Below, piece by piece: positions 26,990 through 35,609 of a stretch of DNA of 47,104 bases. Numbering within the stretch: position 1 is the stretch's first letter; the number at the start of each line of letters is the position of its first letter. This DNA comes from Candidatus Glassbacteria bacterium (lineage in GTDB: Bacteria > Gemmatimonadota > Glassbacteria > GWA2-58-10). The translations under genes were made by a program, and so were the position numbers. The stretch covers positions 48,293 to 95,396 of the forward strand of contig VRUH01000014.1 of assembly GCA_019456185.1 (NCBI GenBank), in the 5' to 3' direction. The notes beneath the pieces were generated by a model. It was not told the DNA's origin. It worked only from the letters and a program-made list of their open reading frames with translations, and ran no database searches.

Positions 26990-28444
26990 ATGGCCGCTGC
27001 CTCGATACGCTCACTGCTCAAGGAAACCGCAATCTACGGGATCAGCGGCGTTATCGGCCGCAGTATGGGCCTGCTCCTGCTGCCGGTGCTCAGCAACCTG
27101 CTCCCCCCCGAACAGTTCGGCCATTACAAGCTGACCTATGTCCTGATCGGCCTGCTCCAGTTGGTGCTGATGTTCGGGATGGGCAATTCGCTGGTGCGCT
27201 ACCTGATTGACACCGATGACGAGCCGCGGATGTTCAGCTCCCATTTCTGGCCGCTGATCGTGGTCAGCACAGCCGGTTGCGCGGCATTGTCCGCATTCGC
27301 CCCGCAGGTCGCAGCGGCCTATTTCTCCGAACCGATTCCGGGCGATGCGCTGCTGATCCGGCTGGCCGCGGCGGTGGTGTGGCTGGAGACTGTCAATATC
27401 CTGCCCTACAGCCTGCTCAGAGCCAAACAGAGGCCGTTCGCTTATGCCGGTGCGCTGCTGCTGTCAGTGGTGGTCTACGGCGCCCTGGTGGTGTACTTTC
27501 TCGGTGTGCGGGATTCGGGCATGACCGGCGTACTGGCGGCCAACGCGATCGGCAGCGGCGTGGTAAGTTTACTGTTTATCCCCCTGCTCCTGCGCTACCT
27601 TCGTCCCGTATTCGACCGCAAGCTGTTCCGGCTCTATTTAGCTTTCGGTTTCCCGATTATTTTCAGCAGCCTGGGCAAGTCCCTGCTTGACCTGGCAGAT
27701 CGCTGGATCCTGGACCGCCTGATGGGAGCTAAAACAGTCGCTTATTACAGCGTGGGCTACCAGATCGCCGCGGTGGCCAACCTGGCGGTGGCCTCGTTTA
27801 CCCTGGCCTGGAAACCGTACCTGGTGCGCGCGGCCAAAGCGGACGATGCGCCGGTTACGTTCTCCCGGATCATGACCATGACTGTCGCGGTGCTGGCGGC
27901 CCTGTTCCTGGCTGTCAGCCTGCTGGCCGACAACCTGGTGGCGCTCGAATTCGGCGGCTACCATCTGATCGACCCCGGCTACTGGGCGGGGCTGGTGGTA
28001 ATTCCCGTGGTGATGATCAGTTACGTGTTCTACGGGATCTATATCAACCTCACGGTCGGCTGTGACCTGACAGGACGCACGCGTTATTACGCCTGGACAA
28101 CCGTTATCGCCGCCACGTTTAATGTGGCCGCCAATTTCATCCTGATCCCGCGCCTGGGCATGATGGGCGCGGCCTGGGCCACCCTGGCCGCCTATGTCAT
28201 GCTGGCGGGCCTGCTGTTCCTGTTTACGCGTGGATTCTATCCGGTCCCCTACCGGTGGGGCAGGATGGCGCTGATCGTTTTGGCCGCGGCCCTGCTCTAT
28301 GCTCTCTGCGGGCGGGTGGAGACACGGATTACCAACGAATGGCTGGAAATCGCATTGGAACTGTCGATTATCTGTGCTTTCTGCCTGGTTCTTGCTTCTC
28401 GCGGCCTGCTGGGTATGAGTTTAACGCGCAACCGGAAAGGATAA
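26990..28444 (+). CDS. Polysaccharide/lipid-linked-sugar flippase (MOP superfamily, Wzx-like)
   Basis: 484 residues with about 12-14 membrane helices. The N-terminal LLKETAIYGISGVIGRSMGLLLLPVLSNLLPPEQFG is characteristic of Wzx/PST exporters, and the C-terminal half fits the Polysacc_synt_C region. These proteins flip undecaprenyl-linked sugars across the inner membrane. It is 18 bases after mraY in the same operon. A role as lipid II flippase, in place of or alongside MurJ, is inference from context; a Wzx-type protein with this activity (Wzk) is known in Helicobacter. An alternative is transport of another surface glycan. Confidence 0.87.
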   Translation: MAAASIRSLLKETAIYGISGVIGRSMGLLLLPVLSNLLPPEQFGHYKLTYVLIGLLQLVLMFGMGNSLVRYLIDTDDEPRMFSSHFWPLIVVSTAGCAALSAFAPQVAAAYFSEPIPGDALLIRLAAAVVWLETVNILPYSLLRAKQRPFAYAGALLLSVVVYGALVVYFLGVRDSGMTGVLAANAIGSGVVSLLFIPLLLRYLRPVFDRKLFRLYLAFGFPIIFSSLGKSLLDLADRWILDRLMGAKTVAYYSVGYQIAAVANLAVASFTLAWKPYLVRAAKADDAPVTFSRIMTMTVAVLAALFLAVSLLADNLVALEFGGYHLIDPGYWAGLVVIPVVMISYVFYGIYINLTVGCDLTGRTRYYAWTTVIAATFNVAANFILIPRLGMMGAAWATLAAYVMLAGLLFLFTRGFYPVPYRWGRMALIVLAAALLYALCGRVETRITNEWLEIALELSIICAFCLVLASRGLLGMSLTRNRKG

Positions 28445-28522
28445 ACCTGTTGCATCGCTGCGGCAAACAGCTATAATTCTGCATTCCCCTTGCGATACCC
28501 TTTACTGTCACCGGGAGACCAG

Positions 28523-29398
28523 ATGCGCCTTGGCATTTCTCTTGCGATACTTTTCCTGGCTGCAACCGCGCACCTGTCCGCCGAGTTCCCTGCCGACCGC
28601 TGGCAGGAAAGCAATGACCGCGTGGAAGTGATCCAGCCGGTAGTTTACGGAACCGGAGGCGGACGTGAACTGCGGATGGCTCTCTATGTCCCGAAGCGTG
28701 GACGCGGCCCGTTTCCCGCAGTCGTTTTCGTCCACGGCGGCGGCTGGCAGGGCGGCAGCGCGATCCATTTCAGCCGCCAGTCGATGATTCTCGCCGAGGC
28801 CGGTTATACCTGCGCCTGTATCGAGTACCGCCTCAGCGGCGAAGCTCCTTTCCCGGCCCAGATCGAGGATGTCAAGTGCGCGGTCCGTTTCCTGCGGGCC
28901 AATGCCGCTCAATACTTGGTCGATAAGAAAAGGATCGCTGTCGCCGGCGGCTCGGCAGGCGGACACCTGGCCCTGCTGGCTGGATCAAGCGGAGGTGTGG
29001 CCGAACTCGAGGGCTCCGGCGGCTGGCAGGAACAGTCCAGCGCTGTCCAGGCTGCGGGTGGGTTCAATCCCGCAACCAAGATCGAGCACAAGGGCAAAGG
29101 CTCCGTGCGCAAATTGATCGGCGGCGAGTATCAGGAAAATCCCGCAGCCTACCGCGCGGCCGAGCCGGAAACTTATCTGGACCCCGACGATCCGCCGGTA
29201 ATCGTGATGCACGGTACCGCCGACCGGATTGTGCCCTATGGCGAGGCTGCTTTCTATGTCAGCAAACTGCGCTCGCTGGGTATCACGGCGGAACTCTACA
29301 CCGATTTCGACGTGGACCACGCCTGGTTTAACGAGCCGCCTTATATGGAACAGACAGTCAACGCATTGCGAATGTTTTTGGACAATCACTTAAAGTAA
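28523..29398 (+). CDS. Secreted alpha/beta-hydrolase, esterase-like
   Basis: 291 residues with signal peptide MRLGISLAILFLAATAHLSA. Catalytic layout: HGGGW oxyanion-hole loop, IEYRLSGEAPFPAQIED typical of BD-FAE/carboxylesterase relatives, nucleophile elbow GGSAGG, Asp in HGTADRIVPY and His in DVDHAWFN. GGGAG six bases before ATG at 28523 decides the start over TTG at 28490. It lies 78 bases after the flippase gene in a unit otherwise dedicated to envelope synthesis, so it may deacetylate or otherwise trim a cell-surface glycan (inference). It resembles the secreted esterase at 3958-4968 in architecture. Confidence 0.87.
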   Translation: MRLGISLAILFLAATAHLSAEFPADRWQESNDRVEVIQPVVYGTGGGRELRMALYVPKRGRGPFPAVVFVHGGGWQGGSAIHFSRQSMILAEAGYTCACIEYRLSGEAPFPAQIEDVKCAVRFLRANAAQYLVDKKRIAVAGGSAGGHLALLAGSSGGVAELEGSGGWQEQSSAVQAAGGFNPATKIEHKGKGSVRKLIGGEYQENPAAYRAAEPETYLDPDDPPVIVMHGTADRIVPYGEAAFYVSKLRSLGITAELYTDFDVDHAWFNEPPYMEQTVNALRMFLDNHLK

Positions 29399-29429
29399 TA
29401 CTCAAAGGCAAATCATGGAGGAAATACAA

Positions 29430-30713
29430 ATGAATCTTCCACTATCCGCTGTAATGATCGCAGCTCTCGCACTGCCGCTGGTGATGGCACTGGGGTGTTC
29501 ATCCGGCTCCGTAGATGCCTCTTCACCCCGTACAATCACGGTTGCCCTCAGCGGCCCTGCCGAGGTGACCGGCAGCGACAACGTGGCGATCCAGCAGGCA
29601 GCCGATATGCTCAATCCCGGCGACACGCTCGTTATCGCCGCCGGCACGTATACTATCCACAACAGCGTTTTCATCCCTGTCGACAACGTGGTTGTCCGCG
29701 GCGAGCCGGGCAAAACTATTCTCAGGAAGGCCGCCGGAGTCGCCAGCCGCGTCGTTGACTGCGGAGATTTCGGCGAGGACGTCCTCGTCGTTGCCGAGCC
29801 GGAGAAATTCAAACCCGGCATGGGTATCTCCGTCACGGATGACCGCTACGACAGCGGCTGGGCGGTTTCAGTGACCTCGGTCAAAGCGATCAAGAGCGAT
29901 ACCCTGTTCCTCACCAGGCGAACTGTCCGCGACTACGACTATATCAACAGCAACGCGCGGGTCGAAAACAAGTTCCCCATCCTCTGCGGGATCGACCGTA
30001 AAGGCCTTATCTTCGAGGGTATCACAGTGGACGGCAACCGCGAGGAAAACCCCTACTTCCTCGACGGCTGCCGGGGCGGCGGGATCTACCTCTACCGCAG
30101 CACCGACTGCGTGATCCGCAACTGCACGGTGCGCGGCTACAACGGCGACGGGATCTCGTTCCAGATCACGGATAAGATCAGGGTCATCGACTGCGAATCC
30201 TATGAGAACACCAACTACGGCATCCATCCCGGTACAGGCAGCTCCAATGCGGAGATCACCGCCTGCCATTTCCACGACAACGACCGGATCGGCTTCTTCC
30301 TCTGCTGGCGGGTACGCTACGGCAACTTCAACGACAACCTGATCGAGAACAACGGCCTCTATGGGATCTCGATAGGCCACAAGGATACCGACAACTTGTT
30401 CACCGGCAATACAATCCGCGGCAACGGGTTCTGCGGCGTCTACTTCCGCCCCGAGCACGCACAGCTCAGCGGCCACCGTAATGTCCTGCGTAACAACGAG
30501 ATTGTCGATAACGGCGACAGCAAACGCGGCTACGGGGTCTATGTCGATCCCCACGCCGGAGATATCACGATCGAGCACAACCGGATAGCCGATACAGGCG
30601 CCGGCACCCAGCAATACGGGGTCTACGTGGTCAAGGACGCCGGGAAGGTGCTCCTGACAGACAACGAGATGAGCGGCCACTCGAAAGCCGATTTTCACGA
30701 CGAGAACGGCTGA
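29430..30713 (+). CDS. Lipoprotein with right-handed parallel beta-helix (pectate-lyase fold)
   Basis: 427 residues. Lipobox VMALGC gives a lipid-anchored N-terminus. Residues about 55-110 (AIQQAADMLNPGDTLVIAAGTYT) are the usual entrance of carbohydrate-binding beta-helix proteins. From about 170 onward the sequence shows repeating coils such as CVIRNCTVRGYNGDGI, DCESYENTNYGIHPG, DNLIENNGLYGISIG, NTIRGNGFCGVYF and NNEIVDNGDSKRGYGVYV. The fold occurs in polysaccharide lyases, epimerases and NosD-like periplasmic proteins. No catalytic residues can be assigned. GGAGG with eight-base spacing fixes the ATG at 29430. It is 31 bases after the esterase and probably the last gene of the murG operon. 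Confidence 0.87.
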   Translation: MNLPLSAVMIAALALPLVMALGCSSGSVDASSPRTITVALSGPAEVTGSDNVAIQQAADMLNPGDTLVIAAGTYTIHNSVFIPVDNVVVRGEPGKTILRKAAGVASRVVDCGDFGEDVLVVAEPEKFKPGMGISVTDDRYDSGWAVSVTSVKAIKSDTLFLTRRTVRDYDYINSNARVENKFPILCGIDRKGLIFEGITVDGNREENPYFLDGCRGGGIYLYRSTDCVIRNCTVRGYNGDGISFQITDKIRVIDCESYENTNYGIHPGTGSSNAEITACHFHDNDRIGFFLCWRVRYGNFNDNLIENNGLYGISIGHKDTDNLFTGNTIRGNGFCGVYFRPEHAQLSGHRNVLRNNEIVDNGDSKRGYGVYVDPHAGDITIEHNRIADTGAGTQQYGVYVVKDAGKVLLTDNEMSGHSKADFHDENG

Positions 30714-30723
30714 TAACGATCTG

Positions 30724-30812
30724 GGCGCGGGCCGGCACGGTCATTGCCCGGTCGCGCCGGGAGCGGGTTTGCTGAACGGGTGGGAAAAGCAATGACCGTG
30801 CCGGCCCGCGCC
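30724..30812. repeat. Perfect 24-bp inverted repeat with 41-base loop
   Basis: Left arm 30724-30747 (GGCGCGGGCCGG then CACGGTCATTGC) is the exact reverse complement of right arm 30789-30812. The loop contains a smaller dyad, CCCGG/CCGGG (about 30748-30762). It starts 11 bases after the beta-helix stop codon and 55 bases before the bidirectional terminator. It lacks a T-tract, so it is not an ordinary intrinsic terminator. It could be a repetitive extragenic palindrome or an mRNA 3'-stabilising structure. Confidence 0.9.
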
Positions 30813-30866
30813 TCGCGAATGCTCAGGCAAGACTTGAAAGAACGCTGGATCTGGTAGCACTTAAAC

Positions 30867-30899
30867 AAAAAGCCGCCCCCTCGATGGGGGCGGCTTTTT
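30867..30899. terminator. Bidirectional terminator between convergent operons
   Basis: AAAAAGCCGCCCCC, loop TCGAT, GGGGGCGGCTTTTT. It ends both the rightward murG...beta-helix unit and the leftward ...murE unit. Confidence 0.93.
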
Positions 30900-30924
30900 G
30901 TCTTTCCGGTTGATTATCTGAAAT

Positions 30925-32403
30925 TTATTTGAATCCGAGTTCTCCCAGCTTTTCCCGCGCCACCTCTCGGTCATCGAAATGGATCGTGCCGGTCGGCAGG
31001 ATCTGATAGTCCTCGTGACCCTTGCCCGCGATCAGCAGCGTGTCCCCGTCAGCCATCATTTCCAATGCGGCATGGATCGCTTTGCGACGGTCCGGTTCTA
31101 CTATGTAATTCTCGCCCTCCCTGCCTCCTCCCTGACTGACTCCCTCCAGTATCTGTTCGATAATCACTTTCGGGTTCTCGCTGCGTGGGTTATCCGAAGT
31201 GACCACCGTAAAATCCGCCTTGCTCAGCGAGATTTTCCCCATCGGAGCTCGTTTCTCCTTCATCCTGTCCCCGCCGCAACCAACAATACTTACCAGTTTG
31301 CCGGTTGTATGCTCCCGCGCGGCATCCAGCGCCTTATCCAGCGCATCGGGAGTGTGGGCGTAGTCGACCAGCACGTTGAAATTCTGGCCCGCCAGCACCG
31401 GTTCCATGCGGCCGGGTACGGGTGTCAGCGCAGGGATATTCTCTTCCAGAAAATCAGCACTTATCCCCATCGCCACCGCCACCCCGCAGGCCGCGGCGAT
31501 ATTCTGCGCGTTGAATCCGCCCAGCAGGCCGACTTCGGCGGTCACTTTCCTGCCGAACACCTCCAACTCTATCTCCGAACTGTTTTCCAGCGGTTTCCAC
31601 CCGGTAATTCTGATGTCACAGTCCTTGCGCCTGCCGAAACTGATCAGCGGACCATCGATCATACCCGCCAGTTTCTCTCCCCAGGGATCATCTAATCCAA
31701 CCACCGAGCGGCCGGTTTTGCTCATTTCTTTGAACAAGATAGTTTTTGCATCAAAATAACTGTCCATGTCCGTATGATAGTCAAGATGGTCGGGAGTGAG
31801 GTTGGTGAACACGGCCACCTGGTAGCGGGTTCCCATCGTGCGTTTCTGATCGAGCGCGTGGGAACTGACCTCCATGACCGCCGCGCGGTTTCCCCTGTCC
31901 CTCATCTGGGCCAGCATCCGCTGGACCTGGTGCGGCATGGCGGTAGTCAGGCCGGCCTTCTGAGCGTCGTCGGGAGCGATAACATTGTATATCGTACCCA
32001 GCAGCCCGCAGCAGATTCCCCGCCGCTGCATAAGCTGGTGTACCAGCCAGGCTACTGTAGTCTTACCGTTGGTGCCCGTGATCCCGATCAGCGGAAATGA
32101 TTCCGACGGGTGGTTGTAAAATTCGCAGGCAGCCAGCGCCAACGCCTCACGGGTATCCGGCACCAGAATCTGCGGCAGGCTGCAACCGTCCACATTGCGG
32201 GAAACCACTGCCGCCACGGCCCCTTTCTTCTGCGCCTGCTCCAGGTAGTCGTGCCCGTCGGCCGATGCTCCCTCGACTGCGAAGAACAAATCTCCCTGCC
32301 CGGCCTCGCGGCTGTCGGCAGTCAAGCCGGTCATTTCCGTCCGCCGTATGTCCGTCTCGGCGCAGGAGGCTCCGATCGCCCCCAGGATCGAGGTCAGTCT
32401 CAT
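30925..32403 (-). CDS. murE: UDP-MurNAc-L-Ala-D-Glu:meso-diaminopimelate ligase
   Basis: 492 residues. ATP-dependent cytoplasmic ligase that adds the third amino acid of the peptidoglycan stem. P-loop GTNGKTT (110-116), EVSSHALDQ, NLTPDHLDYH, the conserved carbamylated-Lys region (YFDAKTILFKE) and the DNPRSENP motif are visible. The DNPR tetrad is specific for meso-diaminopimelate rather than lysine, in keeping with a diderm. It is the last gene of a leftward unit, 43 bases after the GATase-like gene. Unlike in most bacteria, it is not next to ftsI, murF or mraY on the same strand. Confidence 0.97.
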   Translation of the reverse strand: MRLTSILGAIGASCAETDIRRTEMTGLTADSREAGQGDLFFAVEGASADGHDYLEQAQKKGAVAAVVSRNVDGCSLPQILVPDTREALALAACEFYNHPSESFPLIGITGTNGKTTVAWLVHQLMQRRGICCGLLGTIYNVIAPDDAQKAGLTTAMPHQVQRMLAQMRDRGNRAAVMEVSSHALDQKRTMGTRYQVAVFTNLTPDHLDYHTDMDSYFDAKTILFKEMSKTGRSVVGLDDPWGEKLAGMIDGPLISFGRRKDCDIRITGWKPLENSSEIELEVFGRKVTAEVGLLGGFNAQNIAAACGVAVAMGISADFLEENIPALTPVPGRMEPVLAGQNFNVLVDYAHTPDALDKALDAAREHTTGKLVSIVGCGGDRMKEKRAPMGKISLSKADFTVVTSDNPRSENPKVIIEQILEGVSQGGGREGENYIVEPDRRKAIHAALEMMADGDTLLIAGKGHEDYQILPTGTIHFDDREVAREKLGELGFK

Positions 32404-32446
32404 GCTTCCATGCTCCCCCGCTTGGCTGGCGGGAATTACAGAGTCA

Positions 32447-33718
32447 TCAGGTCTTGAGTTCTTTCTTGCGCGCGGCGGGAAACAGCAGGTTATTTAAAAT
32501 CAGCCTGTAGCCAGGCGAGTTTTTGTGCAGTTCCAGACGGGTCGGGATATCGCCGATCCGGTGCTCCGGGTCCTCCGGATCGTGTCCGCCCAGGAAGGTC
32601 CAGAACCCTTTGCCGGTATTGCCATGGATGTAATTGACCCTCGGCTTGCCCTCCTCGTACCCCAGCACCGTAACCGCCTCCTTGAGCACGGAGCGGTTAA
32701 AACTGGTGGACTGGCCGTAGAATCCCCGGATAAAATCGGTGTGGTTCTGGGTCAGCAGCGACGGTACCGGGTCATACTTCGCTGAGAACCTGAACAGCTT
32801 GAAATAGCCCAGCGGCTGTTTCAGGGGCGGGTTGTTCACCTGGTGCCCGTCGATATCGGAGAACGAATTGACTGTCGGATTCAACTGCACGGTAAAATCC
32901 TTGAAAGCGAGGCAGCGGCTGTAGTCCAGCTGCTGCTGTGCGGCGGGAACTATCCCGTCGCCGTCTACCTGCGGCGGCACGATATCCGTATCACCCAGCG
33001 CCAGGGCGATATCGAGTGTCTCGCTGGCCAGGCACATCCCGAACAGGAAGCCGCCTTTTTCCACGTACTCTCCGATTCTGCGGGCGACAGCGTGCTTGAG
33101 CTTCCAGACTTTATCGTAGTTGAACCGCGCGGCCATCTCGGTGCTCCGCGCCACCTCCTCCTGGTACCAGTCACGGCCGGCATAACCGATATAGAACTTG
33201 CTGTACTGGCCCGTGAAATCTTCGTGGTGAAGGTGGAGCCAGTCGAATTCCTCAAGTGCGCCGGTCATCACTTCCCCGTCCCAGACAGTCTCGTAATCCA
33301 CCTCGGCATAGTTCAGCGCCAGGGTGACCGCATCGTCCCAGGGACTCATGTTCGGCGGAGTGTAGATCGCTACCCGCGGGGCTTTTTCCAGCAGCACGAC
33401 CTCCATGTTTTCCTGCTCGATACGTCCATGGATCGCCGCCACCTCGCCCGGTCCGGCCAGTTCGTAGCTGACACCCATCAGGCGGGCCTGGCGAAGGAAC
33501 TGCTCGTTTTCGGGGAACAGGAAACTGCCTCCCCGGTAGTTAAGCAGCCATTCGACATTGACCCCTGCTTTCAGTACCCGGTAGGCCAACCCGTAGGCTT
33601 TCAGGTGGTCCGCCTGGCTTAGATCCATCGGCACCAGCACCTCGGCGCGCGCCGGGCTGATCAGAACGGCGCTCAACAGGCAGAGCAGAGACAGTCTATG
33701 TCCGGACAGGCTCTTCAA
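32447..33718 (-). CDS. Exported GATase-like protein (family often mislabelled asparagine synthetase B)
   Basis: 423 residues with a signal peptide (...LISPARAE). An N-terminal domain has VLVPMDLSQADHLKAYGLAYRVLK and LLNYRGGSFL. Next comes a RVAIYTPPN...PWDDAVTLAL...EVDYETVWD stretch, then EYVEKGGFLFGMCLASETLDIALA with Cys229 in a nucleophile-elbow-like GMCLA, as in class I glutamine amidotransferase-like or ThuA-like folds. Homologues in Bacteroidota are often labelled asparagine synthetase B, but neither the N-terminal nucleophile Cys2 nor the PP-loop SGGLDS of AsnB is present, and this protein is exported. Function unknown. It is 18 bases after the TPR gene and 43 before murE. Confidence 0.82.
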   Translation of the reverse strand: MKSLSGHRLSLLCLLSAVLISPARAEVLVPMDLSQADHLKAYGLAYRVLKAGVNVEWLLNYRGGSFLFPENEQFLRQARLMGVSYELAGPGEVAAIHGRIEQENMEVVLLEKAPRVAIYTPPNMSPWDDAVTLALNYAEVDYETVWDGEVMTGALEEFDWLHLHHEDFTGQYSKFYIGYAGRDWYQEEVARSTEMAARFNYDKVWKLKHAVARRIGEYVEKGGFLFGMCLASETLDIALALGDTDIVPPQVDGDGIVPAAQQQLDYSRCLAFKDFTVQLNPTVNSFSDIDGHQVNNPPLKQPLGYFKLFRFSAKYDPVPSLLTQNHTDFIRGFYGQSTSFNRSVLKEAVTVLGYEEGKPRVNYIHGNTGKGFWTFLGGHDPEDPEHRIGDIPTRLELHKNSPGYRLILNNLLFPAARKKELKT

Positions 33719-33736
33719 AGCACCTCCAGTGCCAGT

Positions 33737-35551
33737 CTACAGTTTTTCATCATCCAGGGTGCGCAGCAGACGGCGTGCCTGCGGCGTGGCCACTCCAAGC
33801 GGATATTCGACCACAACCCGCTCCAGGTGGCCCCTCGCGCGGGTCGTGTCCGCCACCTCCTCGAGCAGGATAATCCCCATCCTGAGTTCCGCCAGCGGAG
33901 CCAGCTGGTGGCCGGGAAGCTCATCGATCAACTGGCCGTAAGTTCCCAGTGCCAGCGAAAATTCGGACTCGCGTTCGTACATCCGGCCCATCTGGTAGTA
34001 CACCTGCGCCCTGTAGAGTGAGTCGGACTGCTCGCGAAGAAGCCCGGCGAACAGGTCGCGCGCCAACTGGACATTACCGTTACGGGCCGCGTAGAGCGCC
34101 TCGCCCACCTTTCTGCTCGGACCGCCTTCGGGACTGCGGTCGTGGCGAATCAGATAGATTTTACCCATCGCATCGTTGGCCAGCTGATCGCCAAGGTTCA
34201 GTTTCGCAAAAGTCAAATACGCTTCAGCCGCGCTGTCCGGTTGACCGCCGAAAAACAGCACATCGCCCAGCAGCAACATCGCACCGCTGGATTCCAGCGG
34301 GTCGTATTCGCTGCTGTCGAGCAGTTCACGACAAAGCGCGCCTGCATCGTCCAGACGCTCCAGCCGGATGAAGCTTTCCGCGATCCTCAACTTGGCGTCA
34401 AGAAGCTGTTCTTTCTCCAGTCCGCCCAGTTCTTCGAGCTTGCGGTAGCAGGCCAGCGCCTCGCCCGGGCGATCCATCCGGTTGAGATAAATATCGCCCA
34501 GCTTCCGCCATGCCATCGCCGCAATCGGGGTGCTTTCAAACCCGATCAGCTCGATAAAATGATGCTCCGCCTGCTGATAGCGCCCGAGTCTCAGCAATAT
34601 CTCGGCCTGCCCCAGCAGGGCTGTCTGATGGTTCACCAGCTTCAGCGAATCCGCCAGCGCGTAGCCGGAAAGCGCGCTGTCGAACAGGGAAAGACGGGCC
34701 GCCCTGCCAATAAAGAGTTGTGCGATACGGCGCGCCGCCCTGTCATCGAGTTTCCGCAGCAGGCTGCTGAAATACCCGTAGGCCTCCTTTTCCAGTCCGG
34801 CGCTGAGGCAGAGCTCCATCAGCAGGGAGCGGAGGCTTTTTTCCACCTCTCCACCGGCGCTTTTCAGAGCATCGTCCAGCCGTTCGAGAAGCATATCTTC
34901 CGCCTGGCGTCCCCGTGAAGTTATCCGGTAAGCGACCTGTCTGGGATGAGTACTTTCGGCCGGATTGCCGCGCACCATCGCCAGCAACTCCTCGACCGCT
35001 TCATTCAGCAGTCCGAGATCCGCAAGCTCTAGCGCGATTTCACGGGCAAAAGCGCTGCCGCCCGCCGCTGCGGCTCGTCCGCGGTTAAACACTTCGAGCG
35101 CGGCGGCGTGCATGCCTAATTCCGCAAGCTGACTGCCAACCACCCGCCAGACCTCGGACAGAGTGTCGGGAGCGCTGCCGATGATCCGGCTGGCAACGGG
35201 CATGACACTGTCGGCCATCCCGGCCGCGTGCAGAGCTTTAAGGTACACGCCCTGGACGGCCAGATCGAGAGGCTGACGCGCTGCCTGCTCCGCGGCGATC
35301 TCGAGAAACTCCAGTTGACGCTCCGCCTTGCCGTAATATTCGAGCAGCAAGCCAAGCACGCGTGGATCGTCCTGATGCTGGAGCAGGATCGGGATGGGGC
35401 GTTCCGGACCGGCCTGGTCGGCAATGGTGCGGGAGAGCTGGCGCAGTTCGTTGAATCTGCGGTCATCGAGCCTGGCGGCACCGGCGGACATAACCGTCAG
35501 CGCCAGCAAGGCGGCAGCAGCCGAAAAGCTATATCCGGAAGAGATTGCCAA
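33737..35551 (-). CDS. Exported tetratricopeptide-repeat protein
   Basis: 604 residues. Signal peptide (...LTVMSAGAARL), then many TPR-like helical pairs throughout, for example LLRLGRYQQAEHHFIELIGFES, YLNRMDRPGEALACYRKLEELGG, YQMGRMYERESEFSLALGTYGQLIDELPGH. It is thus a periplasmic protein-protein interaction scaffold similar in organisation to YbgF/BamD-type repeat proteins, though much longer. It starts with TTG at 35551, with AAGGA about nine bases upstream. It precedes the GATase-like gene by 18 bases; the two families may travel together. Partner unknown. Confidence 0.87.
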   Translation of the reverse strand: MAISSGYSFSAAAALLALTVMSAGAARLDDRRFNELRQLSRTIADQAGPERPIPILLQHQDDPRVLGLLLEYYGKAERQLEFLEIAAEQAARQPLDLAVQGVYLKALHAAGMADSVMPVASRIIGSAPDTLSEVWRVVGSQLAELGMHAAALEVFNRGRAAAAGGSAFAREIALELADLGLLNEAVEELLAMVRGNPAESTHPRQVAYRITSRGRQAEDMLLERLDDALKSAGGEVEKSLRSLLMELCLSAGLEKEAYGYFSSLLRKLDDRAARRIAQLFIGRAARLSLFDSALSGYALADSLKLVNHQTALLGQAEILLRLGRYQQAEHHFIELIGFESTPIAAMAWRKLGDIYLNRMDRPGEALACYRKLEELGGLEKEQLLDAKLRIAESFIRLERLDDAGALCRELLDSSEYDPLESSGAMLLLGDVLFFGGQPDSAAEAYLTFAKLNLGDQLANDAMGKIYLIRHDRSPEGGPSRKVGEALYAARNGNVQLARDLFAGLLREQSDSLYRAQVYYQMGRMYERESEFSLALGTYGQLIDELPGHQLAPLAELRMGIILLEEVADTTRARGHLERVVVEYPLGVATPQARRLLRTLDDEKL

Positions 35552-35609
35552 TTTCAGTTATCCTTTTTCCCGCTTAATAATCAGTCCGTGCTTAAATACT
35601 TTATACAGT

